NCBI GenBank assembly: GCA_019828595.1 | Contig: JAHQRK010000007.1 | Span: forward strand, 806,001 to 870,000 | Origin: Aphanomyces cochlioides | Lineage: Eukaryota > Oomycota > Saprolegniomycetes > Saprolegniales > Verrucalvaceae | DNA: 64,000 nucleotides | Direction of reading: 5' to 3' | In this document: positions 44,762 to 54,112 of the stretch, one piece after another | How the letters are laid out: each line of letters begins with the position of its first letter | How positions within the stretch are numbered: position 1 is the first letter of the stretch | Position numbers and translations under genes: made by a program | Notes under the pieces: model-generated | Seen by the model: only the letters and a program-made list of their open reading frames with translations | Database searches by the model: none | What the model was told of the DNA's origin: nothing

Positions 44762-46777
44762 CTATTCCCACAAGGGGCACTTCTTGTCAGGGTTCATGTA
44801 TGTGTTGGCAGGGCAGTTGAACACGTTGGCGAACTGAGCGTTGTTTTGCAAAGCGCCGATGACACGGAATTGACCCGGAGGGTGAGGGTCCGTGAGGAGG
44901 CGGTTGAGGCGGGCATCCGTGTTCTTGGAGCACCAGCCTTGGGCGAAGGCCAAGTAGAAGAGCTTGTCGCCGGTTTCAGTCGTGTAGATCGAGTCGTGCG
45001 TCTTGAGGTATTCCTTGTACGCACGGTAGCTCGTCTTCAAACCGCCGTTGTCGGCAATCGTTTCACCCAAACTCAACCGGCCGTTCACGTTGCCGAGCAC
45101 CTTGCCGGAGGTTTCACTCTTGACGGTGAAGTTGCCGTACTGGTTTTGGATGCAAGAGGCCTTGGCCGTGAAGGCAGCAGCGGTTTGGGAGCTCCACCAC
45201 GGGTTCAAGTTGCCATCGCCGTCGTAGTTGCGGCCAGAGTTGTCAAAACCGTGCGTGATTTCGTGACCGATGACCATGCCCATCGCACCAAAGTTTTGAG
45301 CAGGGTCGAACGACTTGTCGAAGAAAGGGTTTTGCAAGATAGCAGCAGGGAAGACGATTTCGTTCACACTCGGGTCGTAGTAGGCGTTGACCGTTTGAGG
45401 AGTCATGCCCCAGACGGACTTGTCGACCTTGGTGCCGATGAGCTTGATGTTGCGGGCGTTGTCGGACTGCGCGATCTTGAACAAGTTGTTGATGTACGTC
45501 TTGGGGTCCAAAGTCACATCGGGGTACAACTTGGGGTTCGTAGGACCGCCCAAGAGATGTTGGAACTTGGAGAGCTTGGTCAAAGCGTTCGTGCGGGTCA
45601 CGTTGTCCAACCAGTCGGCGGTTTCAATGCCCGTCTTGAAGGAGGCTTCCAACGCCTTGACCATGTCGTCAGCACGCGTCGCGGTGTCGGCGGTGTACAC
45701 TTCGTCCATGTAGTACTTGCCGAGGATTTCACCGATGACGGCATCGGCTTGCGAGGCGCAGAACTTTTCACGGGTTGGTTCAATCTTTTGGCCACCGATG
45801 ACTTGGCCAAAGAACTTCCAGTTGGTCGTGTGGAATTGAGGGGTCAAGTTGGGCGCAGCGGCGTTGATGAGCTTGTACAAGATGACAGTCTTCAAGTCAG
45901 CCACGGACGTCGACTTGAGCAACGATTCAGCCTTGTTAAAGTAGCTCAAGTCGTAGAAGGCGATCTTGTCCAAGTTGGAGTTGCATCCTTCGCGGACGTT
46001 CAAGCCGTAGGCACGGAGCAAAGCACCGACGGACAATGGGTACTTGGCGTTGGCTTCAGCAAACGTGTATTGAGTGTAGACAGCCGTGACGGATTCCATG
46101 ACTTGGACCTTGGTCAATTGGACACCGGCAAGTTGGCGTTCGAACTTGGTGACGACGTTCGCAGCAGCAGCGGCGTCAGTGGCGGACAAACCGGCGAGGG
46201 TAAGTACATCAGTGATGTATTGCTTGTAAGGAGCTTCGACGGTAGACCACTTGGTGGCGTCCGTGTAGTAGGACAAGTCGAGGGGCAACTCGTTTTGTTG
46301 AGCGAAGAGGGCGTTCGTGGTGGTGTCCAAGTCATCAGCGCTGGCCGAGACAGTGGAGAAGGCAGGGATGCCGCTGCGGCTCATTTCAGCAATGACATCA
46401 GCAGCTTCTTGGGTCGAGTTGGCGCTGTTGATGGCAGCAATCGCATCCTTCAAAGGGGTAATGCCAAGCGAGGTCAAAGTGGCAGTGTCCGTGCACGAGT
46501 TGTAGAAATCACCAAGCTTGGGCTTGTTGGCTTGGAAGATCTTGGCAATGACGGCGTCGTTTTCAGCCGAAATCTTGGAGAACGACGTGTCAATGTACGA
46601 ACGATCGGCAGGGATGACAGCCGTCTTGTACCAGCCACCGCAGGCGTATTGGTAAAAGTCAACGCAAGGGTCGGCCGTGGTGTCCAAGAGCGATGAGACC
46701 GACGTGGGAAAGTCGGTGATCGAGCCAGCGCTGGCCGCAGCAGCAACAGCGGCGAGGGAGACGAATACTTTGACCAT
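44762..46777 (-). CDS. Secreted M13 family metallopeptidase, intact
   Basis: 671-residue zinc endopeptidase of the neprilysin/endothelin-converting family. It is read from ATG 46777, where a signal peptide starts (VFVSLAAVAAAASAGS). DPCVDFYQYACGGW marks the N-terminus. The catalytic site GHEITHGFDN (Glu506 between the His ligands) and GETIADNGG (third zinc ligand Glu) are intact, and the end CPLWE is the family C-terminus. The N-terminal hydrophobic segment is cleavable-looking, so the enzyme is probably secreted, unlike animal type II membrane neprilysins. It is the only fully intact member of this cluster. Base composition is GC-richer than in the pseudogenes, with strong third-position bias, which also creates a long antisense ORF. 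Confidence 0.95.
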   Translation of the reverse strand: MVKVFVSLAAVAAAASAGSITDFPTSVSSLLDTTADPCVDFYQYACGGWYKTAVIPADRSYIDTSFSKISAENDAVIAKIFQANKPKLGDFYNSCTDTATLTSLGITPLKDAIAAINSANSTQEAADVIAEMSRSGIPAFSTVSASADDLDTTTNALFAQQNELPLDLSYYTDATKWSTVEAPYKQYITDVLTLAGLSATDAAAAANVVTKFERQLAGVQLTKVQVMESVTAVYTQYTFAEANAKYPLSVGALLRAYGLNVREGCNSNLDKIAFYDLSYFNKAESLLKSTSVADLKTVILYKLINAAAPNLTPQFHTTNWKFFGQVIGGQKIEPTREKFCASQADAVIGEILGKYYMDEVYTADTATRADDMVKALEASFKTGIETADWLDNVTRTNALTKLSKFQHLLGGPTNPKLYPDVTLDPKTYINNLFKIAQSDNARNIKLIGTKVDKSVWGMTPQTVNAYYDPSVNEIVFPAAILQNPFFDKSFDPAQNFGAMGMVIGHEITHGFDNSGRNYDGDGNLNPWWSSQTAAAFTAKASCIQNQYGNFTVKSETSGKVLGNVNGRLSLGETIADNGGLKTSYRAYKEYLKTHDSIYTTETGDKLFYLAFAQGWCSKNTDARLNRLLTDPHPPGQFRVIGALQNNAQFANVFNCPANTYMNPDKKCPLWE

Positions 46778-46889
46778 TGCTGGCAAAATCGAGAATGAGC
46801 TGCCAACGCACGCCTGAAAGAGTGAGCCAGGGTGTGCGGCGATCTGGTACCATGGTACTTTCCACATTACAAACTTGCATATGGATGGT

Positions 46890-48300
46890 AGCTCAAATGT
46901 CTCACCTCGAATTTAGTACTCAAAAGTACTCACCACCAACGACTTTCAATCTCTCATTTGCAGAGTCTTCTATGATAACGTCTCTCTTCTGGGCATTCTC
47001 CGTCGCAAACGCCAGACTTTAGTGCATGAAACAAAATTGTATATGCTCTATTGATGAAACAACTCGCTCCACGTTGTAAGAATCGACAGGTATGCCGAAA
47101 TCCAAACTAAACCAATAAAATTCGCCAAAATTTAAAAAAAAGTCAAAATTTAAAAAATATTTTGTCCATATTTTTATTAAGATTTTCCCGAAACTTTTTG
47201 CAATGTTTTTTCTCGTCCAACTTCACGCTAAAAAAACACTAGTGAAGATGCTGTCGGTTGCGATTAATTTTTGGCGAAACTTATAGCTACAAGTATAGTC
47301 TACAAGTAAATTCAATAAAACCGAGGATTCAAATAGTTTGAATGGAGTTTTTTTGCTCGGAAAGTTCAAAAAAACTTCAAAAAACTTCATCTTTGGCTTC
47401 AAAAAAGCTAATCAAGATACAAAAAAATTTCAAGGTTTTTTGGTTCTTCCTTTATGAAGTACTCCTGAATACGTTGTCATGAAAGAGTAAGCATTGAATC
47501 GTTTGAGAAGTGTAGTTTTTTTGAAAGCATTTTGCAAGTTTTTTGGGAAAGTACAAGAAACCTCTACAAAAAACTTTGAAGAAACTTTGAAAAAACTTTT
47601 TTTATTATCGAGAATTTTAATAAAATTTCAGGACCTTTTTTTAATTTCGTGATTTCTCGCACCTCCCTGCTTAAACTTTGAAATTGTTTCTAACAACATA
47701 CTAGTAGTATTTGTTAAGTTACATGAATATTTATTTTTCAATAAATAAAATAATAATGAGTATTTATTTATATAAAATATAGATTTACATAGGTTTCATA
47801 AGTATTATAGCCTGTCAAGTTTTAGATGAGATCAGACTCAATGTGGAATTGACGAACGTCAGTGCACACAAGTGTGGCACAGACAAGTTACACGGACACA
47901 TGTCGTCTCCAGGGGCATTCCAGTCTGGTTGAGGCTCATCCACGATTATGACAGCCTACAGCCTCTCCAGGCGCCAAATGCCATCAAATACGACTGCTTG
48001 ACAATGTGTCTATCGATCAAAATAGCGAAGAAACCAGCTCACATTGAGCATTGTGCATGAACGTTCTGCATCGGTCGTGGGGGATGTGAAAACAAATTGC
48101 AGCGACAGGAATTGCGACTTGATGAGGTTGTTGACCTCCCTGATCCGACACGACGCAGCTGTCACTCACTCCCTTGGGCCCAGATGCCAGGACCCACAGT
48201 GAGCTTGAAATTCTCAAGAGTTGTCGCCCCCCTCTTTCGTGCTAGAGTTTGTAAGCTCAGAATTCAAGCACAATAAATTGTCAAGCGGTTTGCCTTCCTC
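46890..48300. other. AT-rich gene desert with homopolymer-rich repeats
   Basis: From about 47100 to 47820 the DNA is dominated by A and T runs, with repeated words such as AAAAAACTTCAAAAAACTTC and AACTTTGAAGAAACTTTG. No ORF of note and no tRNA was seen. It separates the M13 cluster from the compact gene-dense part and may be a matrix-attachment or replication-origin-like region, but nothing in the sequence proves this. Confidence 0.5.
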
Positions 48301-48315
48301 TGCTGCCTAAACTGC

Positions 48316-48849
48316 TTGTGGACGCGGTCGAGATTCCAATTCACCAGACGCTGCAAGCAGCAGCTGGGGCCGAGTCTAGATTATCCACAATGCATGGGAG
48401 GTGGAGTGGCGTGTCCAGCTGTACTGTACAACGCCTCCGACAAGGCGATGAAATTACCGACCATGCTCAACTTTCGCCCGTCTCACTCGACAAGAACACC
48501 ATTACACCAGCAGGAAGAAGCACGCAACGGAATAAACAATCACGCGGCAGTCCTTGGCAATCCTTCATGGCAGCACCGAGAAACAACTGCCTTGGCTAGC
48601 TTGCAGCACAGAGTCCCAAGCACCAGCCCAAGCACCTCTCATTTTGCATACGCCAGTCGCAATAACTTGTATCCATGCCGGAGTTATCCACATCTACCAT
48701 TTGGTCGACGGCTAATTCGACCAACCTGGTCTAATTTCATTCCGAGCAATGTCAAGGCACAAATGTCGCGACAGCATTCACAAGAAAGCCTTGCGATGAA
48801 AGAATCCCATCGAAAGATTGAGATCAAAGCGCCGTGGTATTCGGGATAG
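48316..48849 (+). CDS. Unassigned ORF
   Basis: A 177-residue frame, Ser/His/Arg-rich, with no recognised domain, signal peptide or membrane segment. It converges on the glycosyltransferase gene. Composition is close to that expected by chance for this region, so it may not be a gene. Confidence 0.2.
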   Translation: MWTRSRFQFTRRCKQQLGPSLDYPQCMGGGVACPAVLYNASDKAMKLPTMLNFRPSHSTRTPLHQQEEARNGINNHAAVLGNPSWQHRETTALASLQHRVPSTSPSTSHFAYASRNNLYPCRSYPHLPFGRRLIRPTWSNFIPSNVKAQMSRQHSQESLAMKESHRKIEIKAPWYSG

Positions 48850-48965
48850 AAACCGACATCAGATCCCGTCGAGCCCATCCATTTCCCCACGAGGCTTTGC
48901 AATAGATAACAGTGGACACAAGTGGGCGCAGTGGGGGATAAAAGTGGCATAACGATGGAAATTCA

Positions 48966-50784
48966 CTACTCTTCTCCATTGATATCATAGAGCAATTGCT
49001 TTCGAAAAGCATTCATCTGCGTTCGAAAGTATTGAAATTGAGCCAAGTAGCGCTGCTGGCCGTTCAATGCTTTTCGCTCACGCTCTTCCGGCGTCAAGCT
49101 CATGATATAATCCACCGCGGCGCAGATTTGCTCTGGCTCTGGAATGTATTCCATGCCTTCACGGAAAAAGCCACCGCGGAAGATTTTGTAGCCCTTGGCC
49201 ATGAGTTGTTTTCTAGAAATTGGATGTTAGCCCACTCGGCATGCTTGAGAAACGTACGGTGGTTCTGCAGTGTAGAGCGTGCTATCTATTAGGACGCCAG
49301 AGTCGCTATCAATCAATTCGTTCATGGGTGGAGCATCTGTTGTCGCGACAAGGGCACTAGCAGCTCGCGCTTGATTGATGTAATGGCCAAATCTACACAG
49401 GAAAAACTATGAATTGTCGGTTGAGCAGGGCTCGAACCCTTCCATGCCACTTGGGCAAAGGATTGACGGTACTTCGGCCATGAGCTTGCCAAATTCAATC
49501 ACGTCAATATCTTCGCCCCAGTGATACCGAAGATTTGTCGGTGCTTTGTCTTTGAAAAAGCGTTCGTAGCCTTCTTTGCTGCGGTCGTCCATGGAATAAA
49601 TATCAAGCATGGGGAAATCAGGACGCCTCGACCAGCAATCAATCAATTGATACGTCATTTTCTCGGTACTACAATGAACAAATTGTAAGCGGACTTGAAA
49701 GCGAAACGGTAGTTCTACCTGTGTCCATTAGCATGGAAGAATCGCATATTTTTGAAGTCTCGCGGCTTGATTTCAATTCCAGGGTCATGCCGTGCTGCTT
49801 GAGTTGGATCGGACGATACATGTTGGGTATAATAGACTTTGGTATGGCGTGGATTGCCTTCGCGAGCATACCTATCAACAGAATTGATCAGGATTTCGAG
49901 CAAATTATGTCATTCATACCAATAGTTAATGCGCTGGTAGCCGTCGTAAGTTTTTGCCAAGACATAATCGGCTCGACGGTAATGGCCGGCGTGCAATTCG
50001 TACATTTCCACATTGGGCATGAGCACAATCTTCTTGTTCTACTCACATAATTAATCTTAATTGTGGCTTTGTGTGGCAGAAGTACCGGGGGGAAATTCTG
50101 TTTCTCATGGATGCCATCCCAATAATGATTCATAAATAAGATGGCGGTGGACGGGCATAAATCAAAATAAGAAAAGGATTTTCCTACGAAATGATGCTTT
50201 CAAGGAGGCAAACAGCTGAAAAGTACCTTGATGCTTGAGCTCAATATTAAACACCCATTGCGGCAATGCTCTTGTCTTGAGGAACTTTACGTACGCCATG
50301 CCTAGGCACCAATATCTATAATGTGCAGGAAGAGAGCACGCATACCATCCTCGCAATAGCCATGATTTCTCAAGCCGGGAGGGAGATAAACATCCACGTC
50401 AGGGCATTGCGAAAGAAGTTGGATCAAAATCGCATGATCCATGTCTTGGTGAAGCACAAGCGTCGGATCGACTTTGGAACTGTTGTACGCATAGGAGATG
50501 ACAGCATCTTTTTCGTGGAAGCAAACTTCGTTCAAGTTGTTCAAGTGCAAGATATCGCCCAGGACGTCGTACGGTGCAATCGGTGTGTCTTTTTGCGTCT
50601 TGCTGTGTGGAATCAAGTCCATCATGATGAGCAATTGGACAAAAACGAGCAATCCAAGACAACCGACGAGATAAACGAGCGATTTCCCCCATCTTCCTCG
50701 TGCAAACAAGAAGACTGGTTTGTCCTGTGAATATTCCATACCTCAGATCTCTTACTCTCGTCTTACCTTGAATCGATCCGCCAT
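48966..50784 (-). CDS. Type II membrane glycosyltransferase (GT4-like)
   Basis: Nine exons read leftwards give 484 residues. Introns are at 50725-50766, 50302-50345, 50184-50226, 50039-50085, 49872-49919, 49669-49718, 49393-49437 and 49213-49257; all keep the frame. The first exon is only 18 nt (MADRFK). A single hydrophobic segment at about residues 25-47 (LVYLVGCLGLLVFVQLL) predicts a Golgi type II anchor. The C-terminal half has the group-1 glycosyltransferase nucleotide-sugar motif, assembled across an intron: CPSGMEGFGHYINQARA, followed by TTDAPPMNELI. The sugar donor and acceptor cannot be inferred. It may act in surface glycoprotein or glycolipid synthesis. Confidence 0.85.
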
Positions 50785-50814
50785 CGCTCTGGTAATGCCT
50801 CCAGCTGCGTCGCA

Positions 50815-50860
50815 AGGTTTCCTTATTCGGAATTTTATCCGGATAACGTTATCCGGCAGC
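50815..50860. repeat. Short TCCGGATAA-containing palindromic cluster
   Basis: TTATCCGGATAACGTTATCCGG just upstream of the glycosyltransferase shares the words TCCGGATAACGTT with the dispersed repeats at 1-211 and 33249-33400. It may be a remnant of the same repeat family or a shared protein-binding site. Confidence 0.4.
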
Positions 50861-51279
50861 GTGCCCAAACACTCTGGAGTTTGAAACAACGACTTGATGC
50901 CAAGGGTTCCATCATGGAAGTGTATGCCTCCTTTCCCGTCTTCAAGCTCGGAATTCCCACGATTAAGCCCACCGCGCCAATGTCTATGCATTGCTTCCCG
51001 TGAGAGAAGGTCAAGATGTCATTCGTACGATATTTATGGCTGAAACGACTTGGTCGGTGGTGGCCTTCTTTCCCGCCCTGTGTGTTCTGACTGCGGTCGA
51101 AACGATTGAATGCACATTCAGTTAAAGGTGGTTATACCTGTTGCTAAAGCGATAGCAAATTAGTACTCGAGTATGAGGCACAAGGATGTTTCGTCCGAGG
51201 CAGCGTGCCTCGAGCAGTGCGCAACCATCGACGAGAACAGCTAACTATGGGAGTAAATAGATTATGAGCATTACAAGCA

Positions 51280-51528
51280 TCACGGCGTAGACTTAAGTTT
51301 GTCTTCGTCTTCCTCGTCGTCATCTTCTCGAAGCTCTGGCAGGTTGTCTTCATCAAAGATGACTCGAATCGTGAGAGAGCAGCTTGGACATGTTCCAATG
51401 TCTTCGCCGTCGTAGAGTTCCTGCAATGTGATGAAGAAGTTGTCACCGCAAGGGCAAGGATATGTGTAGATCTGCTCCTTCTCGTCGTACATCATGTCTT
51501 CGATCTCGATCTCATCGTAGACAGACAT
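51280..51528 (-). CDS. DPH3: Diphthamide biosynthesis protein 3
   Basis: 82-residue single-exon gene for the small CSL-type zinc finger protein of diphthamide synthesis. With DPH1/DPH2 it takes part in the first step, the transfer of a 3-amino-3-carboxypropyl group from SAM to the conserved histidine of elongation factor 2, supplying electrons to the iron-sulfur cluster. It also acts with Elongator in tRNA wobble modification in yeast. Motifs: [11 protein letters not shown] at the N-terminus, [16 protein letters not shown] and [16 protein letters not shown], giving the four zinc Cys. The tail is acidic. Length and order are normal for DPH3. Confidence 0.97.
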   Translation of the reverse strand: MSVYDEIEIEDMMYDEKEQIYTYPCPCGDNFFITLQELYDGEDIGTCPSCSLTIRVIFDEDNLPELREDDDEEDEDKLKSTP

Positions 51529-52201
51529 GGTCGCTCGTGGCGGGATTGGGATGGAGAATGGACCCGATGACTCTCAACACGCACATTTGATTGGTTCATG
51601 GAATATCACAGTAAATAGCAATTATACACTAAATAAAATCTGTCACACTAAATAACGAATACCAAGGAATCAGGCGTTTCTGATCCCTCGCTCACTTGTT
51701 CCAGGAGTATTAATGTCATGGCTAGGAAGACGTAGCGGGCTGTCTGCGAGAGCTGGAATACATTGCAGTGGTCTCTACGTTAATTTTCACCCCCGTGGTC
51801 CAGGCTGCAATGATTTGGAGGTTAGCGATGGTGTAACGTTAGTACTAGAAAATTGCAACCCATGTAGCGTAAAGACTTGAGAACCTTGCAGCAGATTTCA
51901 ACTTTATTTCATAGCTATGTTATTCTTCAGCATCATGTTGATACTCTAAGCAAACATAGCCACTTCCTCGATCTACCGCGGTCGCTCGCCTCTTTCCGAT
52001 CAGATCACCGCGATATAAATTGTGAGAGTTTTTATATAAATTGTAAAAGGTTTGTTTGAATACCCTTGAAAATTAATACTATATTCCCACATTTTATATT
52101 TTGTTTCTGACTTTTGGTCCAATAAAGTCCGAAATGGGTCCAACTTCAAGGTTTGCGAGCTTTTCGCAATCTTCACTCAGAAGATCGGACGAGGGGAAGG
52201 A
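51529..52201. other. Intergenic between divergent DPH3 and GMC oxidoreductase genes
   Basis: No gene recognised. It should contain the promoters of both flanking genes. An open minus-strand frame running through 52094-52723 is a shadow of the oxidoreductase. Confidence 0.5.
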
Positions 52202-54101
52202 ATGCTCCGTCAGTTGGCGTCCAAGCGCGCCGATTACATCATTGTAGGCGCTGGATCTGCTGGATGTGTACTTGCCAATCGACTCTCGAAGCATAACAGC
52301 GTGCTTGTTGTCGAGGCGGGACCGAGCGACCGTGGGAAATGGGATTCCTGGAAGATCAAAATGCCCGCTGCGCTTACCTTCAACCTCGCGGATGACAAGT
52401 ACAATTGGGCTTACCACACAATTCCTCAAGTCAACTTGGACAATCGACGCCTGGAATGGCCGCGTGGTCGAGTCCTTGGAGGATCGTCTTCCTTGAACGC
52501 GATGGTGTACATTCGAGGTCATGCACAAGACTACAACGATTGGGAAGCTGCAGGAGCCAAGGGCTGGAGCTATGCCGACTGCCTTCCCTACTTTAAGAAA
52601 GCCCAAACGCACGAGCTTGGGGCGGACGATTATCGCGGTGGTGACGGGCCACTTCATGTGTCTCGGGGAACCCAATTGAAATCCCAAGTGCTCTTCCAAG
52701 CGTTCATCGATGCTGGCGTCCAAGCGGGCTATCCATTTACCTCTGACATGAATGGTTTCCAGCAGGAAGGTTTTGGTTTTATGGACTCGACTATCTACAA
52801 GGGCGTGCGGTGGAGTGCATCAGCGGCGTATCTGCACCCTGCACTGCGTGAACGAAGCGATCGACTGACAGTGCTGACGGACCAACTCGTCCATCGTATT
52901 GTCATGGACGGCACGACAGCTCGTGGCATTCAAGTCCAAAGCCGTCGTGGAAATGGCGAATTGGAGTTTTATCAAGCTGACAAAGAGGTAACTGACTGTG
53001 CAAACGACCTTGACAAAGGACCTTGGCTAGGTGATTCTCTGTGGCGGCGCTATTAATTCGCCTCAGCTGATGCTATTGTCCGGCATCGGTCCTCCTGACG
53101 ATCTGAAAGCGCTGGATATTCCCATTGTGCGTCCTTTAGCTGCTGTGGGCCAGCACTTGGAAGATCACTTGGATCTGTACATTCAATTCCATTGCACCCA
53201 ACCCATTACACTCCATAATGCCACTTGGTAGCGCCAAAATCTGTCTTTTCACGACTCATCCTCCGTGGTGATGTAGGAAATATCCACACAACATGGTTGC
53301 GATTGCGCTCGAATGGCTCTTTCGTCAGACTGGCATGGGAGCGTCGGCGCATCTTGAATCAGGCGGCTTTATCCGCAGGTACGCTAACATGCTTGCTCTC
53401 AAAGTGTTGAATACCATTGACTTGTAGCCGCGCTGGGTTGCGTCAACCTGATCTTCAATTTCACTTTCTCCCTGGAGCATTGACAGGTCAATTGACTCCT
53501 GGAAAGAGCCATGCTATGCAAACTCATGTCAGTCCAATGCGTGCAACAAGCCGCGGGAGCATCAAGCTCGCCACGACAAATCCCAAAGACGCACCACGGA
53601 TTGACCCCAACTATCTGTCGACCACCCAAGACGTCGAAGACATTCGTCAGGGTGTGCTCTTGGCTCAAGAACTCTTTCAACAAAAGGCGATGGATCCTTT
53701 TCGCGGCGAGCCAATTTCACCTTCGACTGTCTTCGCTTCCCATGAAGCCGACGCGATTGATGCCTGGGTAATGCTTTCTTCCGCTGGTGGCGTTGTGACT
53801 TGAATGCTGCTGCTAGGTCCGTCAAAATACAGAGAGCGCATATCATCCCAGCTGTACAAATCGCATGGGTGACAACGAGGAGCTCAGCGTCGTCAACAAT
53901 CACTGCCAAGTCCATGGTATTGATCAACTGCGCATTGTTGATGCATCCATCATGCCCAACATCATCAGCGGCAATTTGAACGCACCCGTCATTATGCTGG
54001 CGGAAAAAGCGGCCGATCGCATTCTAGGCAAGACTCCACTCCCTCCCGCGACGAACGTGCCAGTGTATGAAGCGCCCGAGTGGCAAACACGTCAGCGGTA
54101 G
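52202..54101 (+). CDS. GMC family FAD oxidoreductase (choline dehydrogenase-like)
   Basis: Five exons (introns 52988-53030, 53228-53276, 53379-53427, 53768-53816) give 569 residues, the usual GMC length. The FAD dinucleotide-binding fold is at the N-terminus (DYIIVGAGSAGCVLANRLS, ending in VVEAGP). GMC signature 1 (RGRVLGGSSSLNAMVYIRG) and signature 2 (GGAINSPQLMLLSGIGP, formed across intron 1) are present. The catalytic His lies in AYHPSCTNRMG and the partner Asn in GNLNAPVIM. It oxidises an alcohol using FAD; choline is only one possible substrate. The short Arg/Lys-containing N-terminus could be a mitochondrial presequence, but this is weak. Confidence 0.93.
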
Positions 54102-54112
54102 ACAAAGCTTGA

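Noticed and set aside
44603..46696. 697-codon plus-strand ORF over the intact M13 peptidase
   Set aside because: It lies exactly antisense to a recognised, complete metallopeptidase. Its Val/Gly/Arg/Glu-heavy composition is what complementing GC-biased codons produces. No domain or start context supports it.
52094..52723. Minus-strand ORF overlapping the GMC oxidoreductase start
   Set aside because: Antisense to the FAD-binding domain; no family pattern of its own.
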